A stretch of 64,000 bases of DNA from Zea mays. Lineage: Eukaryota > Streptophyta > Magnoliopsida > Poales > Poaceae. The DNA is taken from NCBI RefSeq assembly GCF_902167145.1, contig NC_050102.1, forward strand, positions 1,426,001 through 1,490,000. Direction: 5' to 3'. The position numbers were made by a program, and so were the translations under genes. The notes under the pieces are model-generated. The model was not told the DNA's origin and did no database searches. It saw nothing but the letters and a program-made list of their open reading frames with translations. Below, in pieces: positions 9,337-21,695 of the stretch; position 1 is the first letter of the stretch; the number at the start of each line of letters is the position of its first letter.

Positions 9337-12300
9337 TGTAGCATCCCAAAAATTCAAATCCTGAAATTTTCTCAAACTCGCTCTAAATTCAAAATGAATT
9401 TCAAATTTCATTTCAAAATGTTTGTTTGCGAGTTGATATCAGCAAATAAAATATAGTGGTCTATATTCTCTCCAAAATCCTCCTCAAATATCCTACAAAT
9501 GTTTCTCCAGTGATCCCCCTCAATTTCTTTCCAGAAATACCGCCTAGATATTTCTCGAGTAACCCCCTTCAAGTTCTGTCCAGAAATACTGTCCAAATAT
9601 TCCACAGATATATCTCCAAGTATTTTCCTCTTGAGAAATATCTTCAGAATCATTTTTCAAGTCCCTATAAATATTTTCTTCATAACTTTCCTCATGCCCA
9701 TACGTATACGTATGTCTCCGGTGTCATACGGTGAGCTCTACAAGCTAATCTCACTTATACAAGACAAATACATGCTAACCTCCCACTAATCCTCTCATCC
9801 TCCCACTAATCCTCTCATCCCTCCCCCTAATCCCCCCACCATGGCTATAAATAGAGGGGCAAGGGCCTCCTCTCATCCCACCCCAAGCCATTTCATGGCA
9901 ACTCTCTCCCCCCCACACACACCCACTCCATGTTCCACACAAGCACACACTAGCACAAGGATCGTTCGATCGTTCTTCGATCGTTCGTCCCCCTGTTCTT
10001 AGTTTGTTCGTTCGTTCGTCCGATCGTTCGATCGTTCGTCCGATCGTTCATGGTTCGTTAGTCCGTTCGTCCGATCGTTCGATCGTTCGTCCGTTCGTTC
10101 GTCCAAATAATCTTTTTCCTGCCGTTATGCTGCCGAAATTTCGATCGTTCGTTTGTTCGATCATTCGATCGTTCATCGTTCGTTCATAGTTCTCTATTCA
10201 TCGTTCATCGTTCGTTCATAGTCCCTATTCATCGTTCTTCCAGATAATCTTTGTCCTGCCGTTATGCTGCCGAAATTCCGATCGTTCGTTCGTCCGATCA
10301 TTCGATCGTTCGTCCGTTCGTTCGTCCAAATAATCTTTTCCTGCCGTTATGCTGCCGAAATTCCGATCGTTCGTTCGTCCGATCATTCGATCGTTCGTCC
10401 GTTCGTTCATAGTTCCTATTCATCGTTCATCGTTCGTTCATACGACTATTCACTGTCACTATTCACCATTACTATTCACCGTTACTATTCATCGTTACTA
10501 TTCACATACACTATTCATCATCGTTGCTATTCATCGATGATATCTATAATTAGTTTTCCATCGCCACTATTCATCGTTACTAATCATCGTTACTATTCAT
10601 CGATCATCCGATCGCCCCAAATTTCAACTACTCATCCATCATGCTGTCCAGTCCACTTAATACCAGCCAGACCCATATTCCAGTCATACGGACTCCGGTG
10701 ACTGTGATTTTCCTTCCAGTAGGGAACTTCCCATCTGGTCACCCATCCTAGGTTTCTCCAAGTTGAGCATGCTTAACTTTGAGATTCCTTTGAACCAGGC
10801 TTCCAAACTCAGATTCCAATAATTCTTGTTTCTAAATTCTTATCAAATTATTCCCTATCCAACCATGTCATCCCTTAAGCATGGTTCATGTTTCAGAAGA
10901 CTCCCAAAATACTCTCGTCCCATATTCTGCCTATAACTCTCCTGTTCATACTAAGTCAGATGATTCATTCGTCACTATTCTCACCAACAGTGAACTTCAC
11001 TATGCTACACCACATACACCCAGCTATAAATACACCCAGCTACCCTCTCCCTCTCCACACACACTCAACACCCTCAGCCAAGGCAAACACCCCACCCACT
11101 CAGTTACTCTGCTCTGCCGGCTACACGCATAGTGTCGCTTCGCCTCCAGTCCACCCTCCTGGTAAGCACCTCCGCTCCACCACTAGTAGTATCTCAACAC
11201 CACATGACACATATTCTACTCAAGACTCTACCCATCCATGTATCACTATTCTGACCACTATACTAAATATTTGTTGGTATACTTGCTCGTTTGTATGTTT
11301 GCTTGTTCATGTTGCATAGTTATCGGAGCGTTCGTGCCGTCTCGTGGAGGCCAGATCCGCAAGTCTACGCTAGGCGGTGGAGCCAGAAGCCAGTTCCGCG
11401 AGCTCCCCTTCCCCCTTCGCCGAATAAGCACGGCAAGCTCACTGGATCCCTTTGATGCATAAATTACCTATGTTTTTCAACCACAACCCTCAGCCTGTTA
11501 TTTTATGCATGATATGATTTTGAGACAAGTTATTATGGCCACCCATCCGCTTGCCGCAATCAATCCCTGATATATATGTTCCAAATGATTTGAGAAAAGG
11601 TGTGAGTTTTCAAAAGAAAATGCTTTTCAAAATGTGTATGATGAAGGGTTTTCACCCTTATCACCTTGTGAGTGGGATAATCAGGGACTCCCTGGTTTAG
11701 GGGAGGGTCTAAGGTGATGGCTCAGCTGGTTTAGGCGTGAGCAGAAGGATTGTCCCCTCATATAAGGACCGGTTTGTCATCTTCACTACCTGTACTCTTT
11801 AATAGTGCAACCACTCGAGACTGTGTGGGCAGTCACTCAATCTGAACTCGTGCGGTCCGACCCTAGGGTTATGAAGGCTGGGGAGCACCGGGAGGATAAG
11901 GAGGGGGAAAGTTTTGTCCGGTTTGGACATGGTGGTGGCCTGACTCCTTCCGGATAACCGTTAAGGTTAGGACGTGCGGGGAAAGAAAGAGATTCGGATT
12001 CGGGTCTCACTAGCTATGAGATCGTAGAGCCGGACTAGTGGGTAAAGTGTACACCTCTGCGCAGAGTTCAAACCTATTTGAATAGTCTGTGTCCACAGGA
12101 ATGGACGAGTCTGGTATGGTATGGCAATTAATGTTTTGTTTTAAAAAAAGGTGCTTTTGAGAAAAGTGGTTTTTAAAAGGTTCGGCGGTTGAGCCGTGAG
12201 CTATGGTGGACGGGAAGTCTAGTAGCTGTTTTTGAAAAGGAAAACCAGTGGGAAACTGCTGAGATACCTGGATGGTTTAGTCCAGGGGATTTTGTTCTAA

Positions 12301-12785
12301 TATTGAAAAACTTCCTGCTCCTTTTGGAGAGGATGCGCTTTGCAAAAATACAAAATGTTTTTCAAAACAACTCTGCATAAAATATTGCTGTTTCTGCAAA
12401 ATATCCTGAGCTCCACATATTCCATGCATTATATATGATTTCCCCATTCCGCGGGTGAAGGTGGGCTGCTGAGTACGTTTGTACTCACCCTTGCTTATTT
12501 GTTGTTTTTTCAGAAAAAGGAGATCGGGTAAGAGTTACGACTGTTCCCAACCTTGCCTGTGGCTGTTGGACCGCTGATTTGCTTCACTGCGTATATCGGG
12601 CTGCTTCAGCCCCACTCTGATGATATGTCCCGAGTTGTGGACCAACTCTTAAAGTTGTTCGCCACCTTTATAGGTTGGTCTCGTTTAAGCAGATCTGGAA
12701 TCATCTGATGTATAAATGTGTTTACTAGCCTCCTGGGACTAGTACTTGTATCACATTTGAGTCCCAGAGGATTGGGGACGCTTCA
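9337..12785 (+). repeat. LTR2 of pol-less element
   Basis: The right LTR is nearly identical to LTR1 by eye. Differences are mostly in the simple-repeat array (about 9961-10615), plus scattered single-base changes. TATAAATA boxes are at 9846-9853 and 11025-11032. It ends at 12785 directly before AAGAC (12786-12790), the target duplication. Confidence 0.92.
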
Positions 12786-12790
12786 AAGAC

Positions 12791-14928
12791 ACCAAGGATC
12801 TTCCCAAGAACTGGCAAGTCCCCGATGTGCTCTTCCTATTGATTTTGCACCCCACCCAATCGGCATCCGAATAACCAATCAAATCAAATGTGGATCCCGG
12901 AGGGTACCAAAGCCCAAACTTAGGAGTATAAGCCAAATATCTCAAGATTCATTTTACGGCCATAAGGTGTGATTCCTTAGGGTCGGCTTGGAATCTTGCA
13001 CACATGCAAACGGAAAGCATAATGTCCGGTCGAGATGCACATAAATAGAGTAATGAACCTGTCATTGACCGGTATACCTTTTGATCCACGGACTTACCTC
13101 CCGTGTCGAGGTCGAGATGCCCATTGGTTCCCATGGGTGTCTTGATGGGCTTGGCATCCTTCATTCCAAACTTGGTTAGAATGTCTTGAGTATACTTTGT
13201 TTGGCTAATGAAGGTGCCCTCTTGGAGTTGCTTGACTTGGAATCCTAGAAAATACTTCAACTCCCCCATCATAGACATCTCGAATTTCTGTGTCATGATC
13301 CTACTAAATTCTTCACATGTAGATTCGTTAGTAGACCCAAATATAATATCATCAACATAAACTTGGCATACAAACAAATCATTGTCAAGAGTTTTAGTGA
13401 ATAAAGTAGGATCGGTCTTGCCGACTTTGAAGCCATTAGCTATAAGGAAATCTCTTAGGCATTCATACCATGCTCTTGGGGCTTGCTTGAGCCCATAAAG
13501 CGCCTTAGAGAGCCTATAGACATGGTTAGGGTACTCACTGTCTTCAAAGCCGGGAGGTTGCTCAACATAGACCTCTTCCTTGATTGGTCCATTGAGGAAG
13601 GCACTCTTCACGTCCATTTGATAAAGCTTGAAGCCATGGTAAGTAGCATAGGCTAATAATATGCGAATTGACTCAAGCCTAGCTACGGGTGCATAGGTTT
13701 CACCGAAATCCAAACCTTCGACTTGTGAATATCCCTTGGCCACGAGTCGAGCTTTGTTCCTTGTCACCACACCATGCTCATCTTGCTTGTTGCGGAAGAC
13801 CCATTTGGTTCCTACAACATTTTGGTTAGGACGCGGAACTAAATGCCATACCTCGTTCCTCGTGAAATTGTTGAGCTCCTCTTGCATCGCCATCACCCAA
13901 TCCGAATCTTGAAGTGCTTCCTCTACCCTGTGTGGCTCAATAGAGGAAACAAAAGAATAATGCTCACAAAAATGTGCAACACGAGATCGAGTGGTTACCC
14001 CCTTATGAATGTCGCCGAGGATGGTGTCGACGGGGTGATCTCGTTGGATTGCTTGGTGGACTCTTGGGTGTGGCGGTCTTGGTTCTTCATCCTCCTTGTC
14101 TTGATCATTTGCATCTCCCCCTTGATCATTGTCGTCATCTTGAGGTGGCTCATCTCTTTGATCTTGTCCTTCATCAACTTGAGCTTCGTCCTCATTTTGA
14201 GTTGGTGGAGATGCTTGCGTGGAGGAGGATGGTTGATCTTGTGTATGTGGAGGCTCTTCGGATTCCTTAGGGCACACATCCTCAATGGACATGTTCCTTA
14301 GCGCGATGCACGGAGCCTGTTCTTCACCTATCTCATCAAGATCAACTTGCTCTACTTGAGAGCCGTTAGTCTCATCAAACACAACGTCACAAGAAACTTC
14401 AACTAGTCTTGAGGACTTGTTAAAGACTCTATATGCCCTTGTGTTTGAATCATATCCTAGTAAAAAGCCTTCTACAGTCTTAGGAGCAAATTTTGATTTT
14501 CTACCTCTTTTAACAAGAATAAAGCATTTGCTACCAAAGACTCTAAAATATGAAATATTGGGCTTTTTACCGGTTAGGAGTTCATAGGATGTCTTCTTGA
14601 GGATTCGGTGTAGATATAACCGGTTGATGGCGTAGCAGGCGGTGTTGACCGCCTCGGCCCAAAACCGATCCGGCGTCTTGTACTCATCAAGCATGGTTCT
14701 TGCCATGTCCAATAGAGTTCGATTCTTCCTCTCCACTACACCATTTTGTTGTGGGGTGTAGGGAGAAGAGAACTCATGCTTGATGCCCTCCTCCTCAAGG
14801 AAGCCTTCTATTTGTGAGTTCTTGAACTCCGTCCCGTTGTCGCTTCTAATTTTCTTGATCCTTAAGCCGAACTCATTTTGAGCCCGTCTCAAGAATCCCT
14901 TTAAGGTCTCTTGGGTATGGGATTTTTC
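12791..14928 (-). pseudogene. Copia pol: integrase C-terminus, reverse transcriptase, start of RNase H
   Basis: Read leftward, the frame starts in the integrase core (SDNGTEF, then [13 protein letters not shown]) and passes an acidic linker. It enters Copia RT with WVF near GTKWV, the block [32 protein letters not shown] and the catalytic YVDDIIFGS. It continues to the start of RNase H (YSDADWVGC). The integrase and RT motifs look complete. One in-frame TGA at 12949-12951 lies between RT and RNase H and fits CGA to TGA. The frame is cut at 12790 by the nested element and resumes at 2820. Confidence 0.93.
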
Positions 14929-15640
14929 CTACAAAAAGAACACCCAAGTGAAGCGAGAATAATCATCCACAATAACTAGACAGTACTTACTTCCGCCGAT
15001 GCTTATGTAAGCGATCGGGCCGAATAAATCCATGTGTAGGAGCTCCAGTGGCCTGTCACTTGTCATGATGTTCTTGTGTGGATGATGGGTGCCAACTTGC
15101 TTCCCGGCTTGGCATGCGCTACAAATCCTGTCTTTCTCAAAATGAACATTTGTTAGTCCTAAAATGTGTTCTCCCTTTAGAAGCTTATGAAGATTCTTCA
15201 TTCCAACATGAGCTAGTCGGCGGTGCCAGAGCCAACCCATGTTAGTCTTAGCAATTAAGCAAGTGTCGAGTTCAGCTCTATCAAAATCTACCAAGTATAG
15301 CTGACCCTCTAACACTCCCTTAAATGCTATTGAATCATCACTTCTTCTAAAGACAGTGACACCTACATCAGTAAATAGACAGTTGTAGCCCATTTGACAT
15401 AATTGAGATACGGAAAGCAAATTGTAATCTAAAAAATCTACAAGAAAAACATTGGAAATGGAATGGTCAGGAGATATAGCAATTTTACCCAAACCTTTGA
15501 CCAAACCTTGATTACCATCCCCGAATGTGATAGCTCGTTGGGGATCTTGGTTTTTCTCGTAGGAGGAGAACATCTTCTTCTCCCCCGTCATGTGGTTTGT
15601 GCACCCGCTGTCGATGATCCAACTTGAGCCCCCGGATGCA
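14929..15640 (-). pseudogene. Copia pol: protease end, GAG-pre-integrase and integrase start
   Basis: The frame contains the aspartic protease active-site block IDSGCTNHMTG just upstream of its first Met (15591). It then has the pre-integrase zinc-binding pattern (HRRLAH...CSACQAGK) and the first integrase core block with IVDDYSRFTW. It ends at TAG 14929-14931, which is in frame with the rest of integrase (14928 onward) and fits CAG to TAG. Without that stop, integrase would read through. Confidence 0.92.
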
Positions 15641-15658
15641 TAAACCTACAAAACAAGT

Positions 15659-18322
15659 TTAGTTCTTGACTTTAGGTACCCAAACGGTTTTGGGTCCTTT
15701 GGCATTAGAAACAAGAACTTTGGGTACCCAAACACAAGTTTTGGAGCCCTTGTGTTTGCCCCCAACAAACTTGGCAACTACCTTGCCGGATTTGTTAGTC
15801 AAAACATAAGATGCATCAAAAGTTTTAAATGAAATGCCATGATTATTTGATGCACTAGGAGTTTTCTTTCTAGGCAACTTAGCACGGGTTGGTTGCCTAG
15901 AGCTAGATGTCTCACCCTTATACATAAAAGCATGGTTAGGTCCAGAGTGAGACTTCCTAGAATGAATTCTCCTAATTTTGCTCTCGGGATAACCGACAAG
16001 GTACAAAATGTAACCCTCGTTATCCTGAGGCATGGGAGCCTTGCCCTTAACAAAGTTAGACAAATTTTTAGGAGGGGCACTAAGTTTGACATTGTCTCCT
16101 CTTTGGAAGCCAATGCCATCCTTGATGCCAGGGCGTCTCCCATTATTGAGCATACTTCTAGCAAATTTAAACTTTTCATTCTCTAAGTTATGCTCGGCAA
16201 TTTTAGCATCTAATATTGCTATATGATCATTTTGTTGTTTAATTAAAGCCATATGATCATGAATAGCATCAATATCAACATCTCTACATCTAGTGCAAAT
16301 AGAAACATGCTCAATAGTAGATGTAGAGGGTTTGCAAGATTTTAATTCTACAACCTTAGCATGTAATATATCATTTTCACTTCTAAGGTTAGAAATAGTA
16401 ACATTGCAAACATCAAAATCTTTAGCCTTAGCAATTAATTTTTCATTTTCAATCCTAAGACTAGCAAGAGAGTCATTCAATTCCTTTATCTTAGCAAGCA
16501 AATCATCATTATCATTTCTAAGATTGGGAATTGAAACATCACAAACATGAGAGTCAACCTTAGCAATTAATCTAGCATTTTCATTTCTAAGGTTGTCAAT
16601 AGTCTCATGGCAAGTGCTTAGCTCACTAGATAATTTTTCACATTTTTCAACTTGTAGAGCATAAGCATTTTTGACCTTAACATGCTTTTTGTTTTCCTTA
16701 ATAAGGAAGTCCTCTTGAGAGTCCAAGAGATCATCCTTCTCATGAATAGCACTAATCAATTCATTTAATTTTTTTTGTTGCATGTTTAGATCGGCAAAAA
16801 GAATGCACAAGTTACCCTCCTCATTGCTAGCATCATCCTCATCACTAGAGGTTTCGTATTTAGTGGAGGATCTTGATTTTACCTTCTTCTTTTTGCCCTC
16901 CTTGGCCATGAGGCACTTGTGGCCGACGTTGGGGAAGAGAAGTCCCTTGGTGACGGCGATGTTGGCGGCGTCCTCGTCGGAGGAGGAGTCGGTGGAGCTC
17001 TCATCGGAGTCCCACTCACGGCACACGTGGGCATCGCCGCCCTTCTTCTTGTAGTGTCTCTTCTTTTCCTTTCTTCTCCCCTTCTTGTCGTCGCTCCTGT
17101 CACTATCACTAGATAATGGACATTTAGCAATAAAATGACCGGGCTTACCACACTTGTAGCACACTTTCTTGGAGCGGGGCTTGTAGTCTTTCCCCCTCCT
17201 TTGCTTGAGGATTTGACGGAAGCTCTTGATGATGAGTGCCATCTCCTCGTTGTCGAGCTTGGAGGCGTCGATGGGTGTTCGACTTGGTGTAGACTCCTCC
17301 TTCTCCTCCGTCGCCTTGAATGCAACCGGTTGTGCCTCGGGTGTGGAAGAAGTGCCTTGCTCGATGATTTTCTTTGAGCCTTTAATCATTAGCTCAAAGC
17401 TTACAAATTTACCTATCACTTCCTCGGGGGACATTAGCTTATATCTAGGATCACCTCGAATTAATTGAACTTGTGTAGGGTTAAGGAATACGAGGGATCT
17501 AAGAATAACCTTGACCATCTCATGGTCATCCCATTTTTCGCTCCTGAGGTTGCGCACTTGGTTCACCAAGGTCTTCAAGCGGTTGTACATTACTTGTGGA
17601 TCCTCCCCTTGGTGAAGCATGAAGCGATCGAGCTCCCCCTCGATCATCTCCCGCTTGGTGATCTTGGTCACCTCGTCTCCCTCGTGCGCGGTCTTGAGTA
17701 CGTCCCAAATTTCCTTCGCACTTTTTAGCCCTTGCACCTTGTTATACTCCTCTCGACTTAGAGAGGCGAGGAGTATAGTGGTTGCTTGGGAGTTAAAGTG
17801 GTGGATTTGGGCCACCTCATCCGAGTCGTAGTCTTCATCCCCTACGGATGGTACCTGTACACCAAACTCAACAACATTCCATATGCTTGTGTGGAGTGAG
17901 GTTAGATGGTGCCTCATTTTGTCACTCCACATGTTATAATCTTCACCGTCAAAAACCGGTGGTTTGCCTAATGGAACGGAGAGTAAAGGAGTACGCTTTG
18001 AGGGGTAGCGTAGGGGGATCTTACTATACTTCTTGCGCTCTTGGCGCTTAGAAGTGACGGACGGTGCATCGGAGTCGGAGGTCGATGTTGATGAAGTGTC
18101 GGTCTCGTAGTAGACCACTTTCCTCATCCTCTTGTGCTTGTCGCCTTTTCGATGCGATTTGTGGGAAGAGGATTTCTTATCCTTCCCCTTCCCTTTGTTG
18201 GAGGAGCTCTTCTTCTTCTCCTTCCTCTTGGTGCGGGACTCTTCCAATGAAGTGCTCCCGTGACTCGTAGTAGGCTTGTCGCCGGTCTCCATCTCCCTCT
18301 TGGTGTGATCTCCTGACATCAC
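15659..18322 (-). CDS. Copia (Sirevirus) gag
   Basis: The 887-residue open frame is intact. Residues 1-105 are a Lys/Ser-rich basic region. A UBN2-type Copia gag core follows (around FDGEDYNMW, then SLSREEYNKVQG and AKEIWDVLKTAHEG). The CCHC zinc knuckle CYKCGKPGHFIAKCP is near residue 390. A long coiled-coil-like part with repeated LRNEN/KLIAK units occupies about residues 510-720, and a basic tail ends VPKVKN. Long gag with a coiled-coil extension is typical of Sirevirus gag, which nucleates the virus-like particle in the cytoplasm. The stop at 15659 separates it from the protease frame. Confidence 0.93.
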   Translation of the reverse strand: MMSGDHTKREMETGDKPTTSHGSTSLEESRTKRKEKKKSSSNKGKGKDKKSSSHKSHRKGDKHKRMRKVVYYETDTSSTSTSDSDAPSVTSKRQERKKYSKIPLRYPSKRTPLLSVPLGKPPVFDGEDYNMWSDKMRHHLTSLHTSIWNVVEFGVQVPSVGDEDYDSDEVAQIHHFNSQATTILLASLSREEYNKVQGLKSAKEIWDVLKTAHEGDEVTKITKREMIEGELDRFMLHQGEDPQVMYNRLKTLVNQVRNLRSEKWDDHEMVKVILRSLVFLNPTQVQLIRGDPRYKLMSPEEVIGKFVSFELMIKGSKKIIEQGTSSTPEAQPVAFKATEEKEESTPSRTPIDASKLDNEEMALIIKSFRQILKQRRGKDYKPRSKKVCYKCGKPGHFIAKCPLSSDSDRSDDKKGRRKEKKRHYKKKGGDAHVCREWDSDESSTDSSSDEDAANIAVTKGLLFPNVGHKCLMAKEGKKKKVKSRSSTKYETSSDEDDASNEEGNLCILFADLNMQQKKLNELISAIHEKDDLLDSQEDFLIKENKKHVKVKNAYALQVEKCEKLSSELSTCHETIDNLRNENARLIAKVDSHVCDVSIPNLRNDNDDLLAKIKELNDSLASLRIENEKLIAKAKDFDVCNVTISNLRSENDILHAKVVELKSCKPSTSTIEHVSICTRCRDVDIDAIHDHMALIKQQNDHIAILDAKIAEHNLENEKFKFARSMLNNGRRPGIKDGIGFQRGDNVKLSAPPKNLSNFVKGKAPMPQDNEGYILYLVGYPESKIRRIHSRKSHSGPNHAFMYKGETSSSRQPTRAKLPRKKTPSASNNHGISFKTFDASYVLTNKSGKVVAKFVGGKHKGSKTCVWVPKVLVSNAKGPKTVWVPKVKN

Positions 18323-18353
18323 TTCGAGCGGTTAGGCTCTAATGAAGCACCGG

Positions 18354-18365
18354 GCTTTGATACCA
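18354..18365 (-). promoter_or_regulatory. Copia primer-binding site
   Basis: The minus strand reads TGGTATCAAAGC, two bases inside the 5' LTR end at 18368. It matches the 3' end of plant initiator tRNA-Met apart from one base. Confidence 0.88.
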
Positions 18366-18367
18366 AT

Positions 18368-19571
18368 TGAAAGTCGCCTAGAGGGGGGTGAATAGGGCGA
18401 AACTGAAATTTACAAAATTGATCACAACTACAAGCCGGGTTAGCGTTAGAAATAAAAATGAGTCCGAGAGAGAGGGCGCAAAACAAATCGCAAGCAAATG
18501 AAAAGTGTGACACGCGGATTTGTTTTACCGAGGTTCGGTTCTTGCAAACCTACTCCCCGTTGAGGAGGCCACAAAGGCCGGGTCTCTTTCAACCCTTACC
18601 CTCTCTCAAACGATCCCGCGGACCGAGTGAGCTTCTCTTCTCAAATCAAAACCGGGAACAAAACTTCCCCGCAAGGACCACCACACAATTGGTGTCTCTT
18701 GCCTCGGTTACAATGGAGTTTTGATCACAAGAACAAGTGAGAAAGAAAGAAGCAATCCAAGCGCAAGAGCTCAAAAGAACACGACAAATCTCTCTCGCTA
18801 ATCACTAAAGCCTTGTGTGGAATTGGAGAGGATTTGATCACTTGAGTGTGTCTAGAATTGAATGCTTAGCTCTTGTAAGTGGTTGAGAAGTGGAAAACTT
18901 GGATGACTTGAATGTGGGGTGGTTGGGGGTATTTATAGCCCCAACCACCAAACTAGTCGTTTGGTGGAAGCTGTCTGTCGTATGGCGCACCGGATAGTCC
19001 GGTGCACACTGGACATGTCCGGTGCGACAGCCACGTCACCAGGCCGTTAGGGTTCCGACCGTTGGAGCTCTGACGCTGGGCCCTCCTGGATGTCCTGTGG
19101 TGCACCGGACATGAACTGTAGGGTGTCCGGTGCGCCAGCATGGGCGTGCCTAACCTCTACACGCGCTGGCGCGCATTTAATGCGCTGCAGGTAGCCGTTG
19201 GCGCCTGAAGTAGCTGTTGCCCCGCAGTTACACCGGACAGTCCGGTGTACACCGGACATGTCTGGTGAATTATAGTGCGCCAGCTCTGAGAATTCCCGAA
19301 GGTGAAGAGTTTGAAGTCGATCTTCCCTGGTGCACCGGACACTGTCCGGTGGCACACCGGACAGTCCGGTGCGCCCGACCAGGGTGCCTTCGGTTGTCCC
19401 TTTGCTCCTTTGTTTGAACCCTTTTTCTTGGTCTTTTTATTGGCTTATGGTGAACCTTTGTACCTGTAGAACTTATAAACTTGGGCAAACTAGTTAGTCC
19501 AATTATTTGTGTTGGGCAATTCAACCACCAAAATTAGTATAGGAAATAGGTGTAAGCCTAATTCCCTTTCA
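18368..19571 (-). repeat. Copia 5' LTR
   Basis: This 1204-bp partner of the LTR at 426-1632 is nearly identical by eye. The TATAAATA promoter box on the minus strand corresponds to plus 18930-18937. Some palindrome copies have diverged (for example, one half-site reads CACCGGATAGTCC), in keeping with the CpG-rich palindromes mutating first. Confidence 0.93.
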
Positions 19572-19576
19572 CCGGG

Positions 19577-21695
19577 GTTAGCTAGGCCCTTAGACACTAC
19601 CAAGGTGAATGGCTAGGGATCCACTACGAGGCCTTTACAAAGTTCCACTAGCTTCCGAAAACTCGCTACAGTTTATGGGAAGAGCACTTGCAAGAATCCC
19701 CCGTCTGACCGCCATCGCAGCAAAATCAACCTGAGAACCTCCTTGCATGCAACTCCCCTACTGCCCTTGTCCCTTTCGGGTAAGGTAGTCTTCCACTAGC
19801 TTTCCTAATTAGTCAGCCAAGGGGTCCCATTCCTCCCTTGTGGTGGCACGTGTTTCTCAAGTTAAGCTCCATGTTCCAATTAACAATAACATAATGATCT
19901 TGACATGAACATAAATAGAATAACAAAATAACTGGAACATGTATATAATAAATGATTATCCCAAAACCATATAAAGCAATAGCAAACTACCCAAGTGATT
20001 CAGGGGTAAACATGGTAATGAGATAAACAATCTAGGGTGACCTATTGGGTCCCATCAAAATTAAACCTATGCATGGTAAATGATTATAAAGAACATTATT
20101 GGGTAACAAAAGTGAATCAAGGGCACAACTTGCCTGGCACTTGAGATTCCAGGTGACAGGATGAAATTCAGATCTTCGTAACCTCACTTCTAGTCGTAAC
20201 AATACAAACAGACATGGTATAGACAAAATTAACATCACACCAAACATAAGAACATACTGCATAATAATGATCTACGCGTTTCTACGAGACTAACGCAACT
20301 TGAACGGATCAAATCGGAGTTAAAACGGAGAAGATACGAATTTCCTAAGGTTTTATGTATTTGATATAGGATTAATTAGGAAATCAATTTTAAAGTGGCT
20401 TTCATGACAAATAAGTGGCACTATTTGATAAACAACATTATTTTAAAATTATAGGAACTGGAATGGATTAATTTGGATTTGATATGAATTTTCTAGGAAT
20501 TTAACATGTTTCTGCAATTAATTTTATACTGAAAAAACATTTTCTAAATGAATTTCCTGGTTTTAATAGGTGTCTGGACTGCGCGCTAAATAAACAAAAA
20601 CACAGGGTTAAAACGTAAAGATTCCACAGACTCCTTGAGCAGTTATAGTGGACGGCGGGTTGTTATCTTAAAAACTTAAGGGCTTTTCTGTGAAGTGGGC
20701 AGCTGAAGCGGTATTGGCATGTCCTGGCCGTTTGATTGAAACCGAGGGCCACGATTAAATCTGGCCGCGTTCGAATCGGTACGCAACCCGAGCCCCAGGA
20801 TCCAAGATCCACGCCCCAGATTTAATGTGACTGCGATCAATCCTATGCCCTTGGATTCCCATCTGGTGGTCCCATTTTAATGAGCCGAACCTGTACATCT
20901 CCCTTCTAATCTCCTCCGTCCATCATGATCCGACGGTGCACGCGATTCTCCCAGTCCCAGAGCGCCCAGGCGGCAGCGCCGTCCACCCGACGACGGTGAA
21001 CCCGCCGGAACGGCGTGCTCCCGCCCCTCCCGGGCCTATTTCCTTAGCCGAACGACACTACATGAACTAGAGATGAACGCGAGTCGGGGGAAGGAGTCCT
21101 TACCGTGAATCACGCCGAGCTGTGCTCTGCCCACGAAGGTGTGCGGATCCGTGGCGGCGCCATTACTCCGGTGAGCAATCAATGGCGCAGGAAGCAGGAA
21201 TCCCCCCCGTGACAGCCGGTCCGAGATCACCCCACGCACCGGCGCCTATCCCCGGTCTCCCAATTCCACGGATTATCGGCGTCAGTGGGAAATTGAGGTG
21301 GTCGTGATTTTCTCTCCCTCGCGCGGTAATGTCTGGTGGTGGCGTGCAGATAGGGGAAAGCCACGAGGTCTGGCGTAGACATTTTATAGGTCGGGGACCC
21401 CGCACTCGAAGGCTCCATGCAGGACTCGGTCCCCGCACTTGTCGTGGTTGCCCACGATTCCCGCGCCGCGCGTCGACTATTGAGTCTGTCCGAGGAGAGC
21501 GACGAAGGAAGAGGAGATGCCCGACGACGTGGCCCCACCGGCAAGCAATTCGCGTCGGTATCCCGAGCTCCACGGAGACGAATGCGCATGGGAAAGATGA
21601 CGACCACGACACTGACCCGATGGCCCCACCAACTGAGACCAGCGGGAGCGGTGTCCAATTCTGGGCCGATGCGCGTGGCGGCCAACTGACCAATG
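19577..21695 (-). mobile_element. Tekay-like LTR, middle piece
   Basis: This continues the LTR of 1-425 after the Copia insertion. It matches about 52440-54460 of the solo LTR, including the block CACTACGAGGCCTTTA and the AAGTGGCACTATTTGATA-type region. No real coding sequence is seen in its 2.1 kb. The GC-rich frames at 21163-21793 run on both strands and overlap, and none has a domain. The last five bases (21691-21695, CAATG) are the target duplication of the Gypsy element that follows. Confidence 0.8.

Larger units (their letters stand above)
2826..12785 (+). mobile_element. Pol-less LTR retrotransposon with 3.44-kb LTRs
   Basis: The element is 9960 bp and bounded by 3443- and 3449-bp LTRs starting TGTAGCATCCC and ending GGGGACGCTTCA. 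The perfect target duplication AAGAC is at 2821-2825 and 12786-12790. The internal region (6269-9336, only 3.07 kb) starts with a tRNA-iMet primer site and ends with a short purine stretch before LTR2. No protease, RT, RNase H or integrase motif is visible, so it must be mobilised in trans. LTR start, length and the GAGGACGAGATTCC block before LTR2 suggest a non-autonomous relative of the Del/Tekay (xilon/diguus-type) Gypsy lineage. The two LTRs are nearly identical by eye, so the insertion is younger than its Copia host. Confidence 0.92.
426..19571 (-). mobile_element. Sirevirus-type Ty1/Copia retrotransposon (interrupted)
   Basis: This is a complete minus-strand Copia element with near-identical LTRs at 426-1632 and 18368-19571, both of the form TGAAAG...CTTTCA. 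The flanking 5-bp target duplication is TCGGG (421-425) and CCGGG (19572-19576), one mismatch. Order on the minus strand is 5' LTR, tRNA-Met primer site, gag with a zinc knuckle, protease, integrase, reverse transcriptase, RNase H, repeated polypurine motifs, 3' LTR. Without the nested element (2826-12785) it would be about 9.2 kb, normal for maize Ji/Opie-type Sireviruses. LTR palindromes CACCGGACAGTCCGGTG and multiple polypurine tracts are Sirevirus marks. It carries at least two in-frame stops in pol, so it is not autonomous today. Confidence 0.95.
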
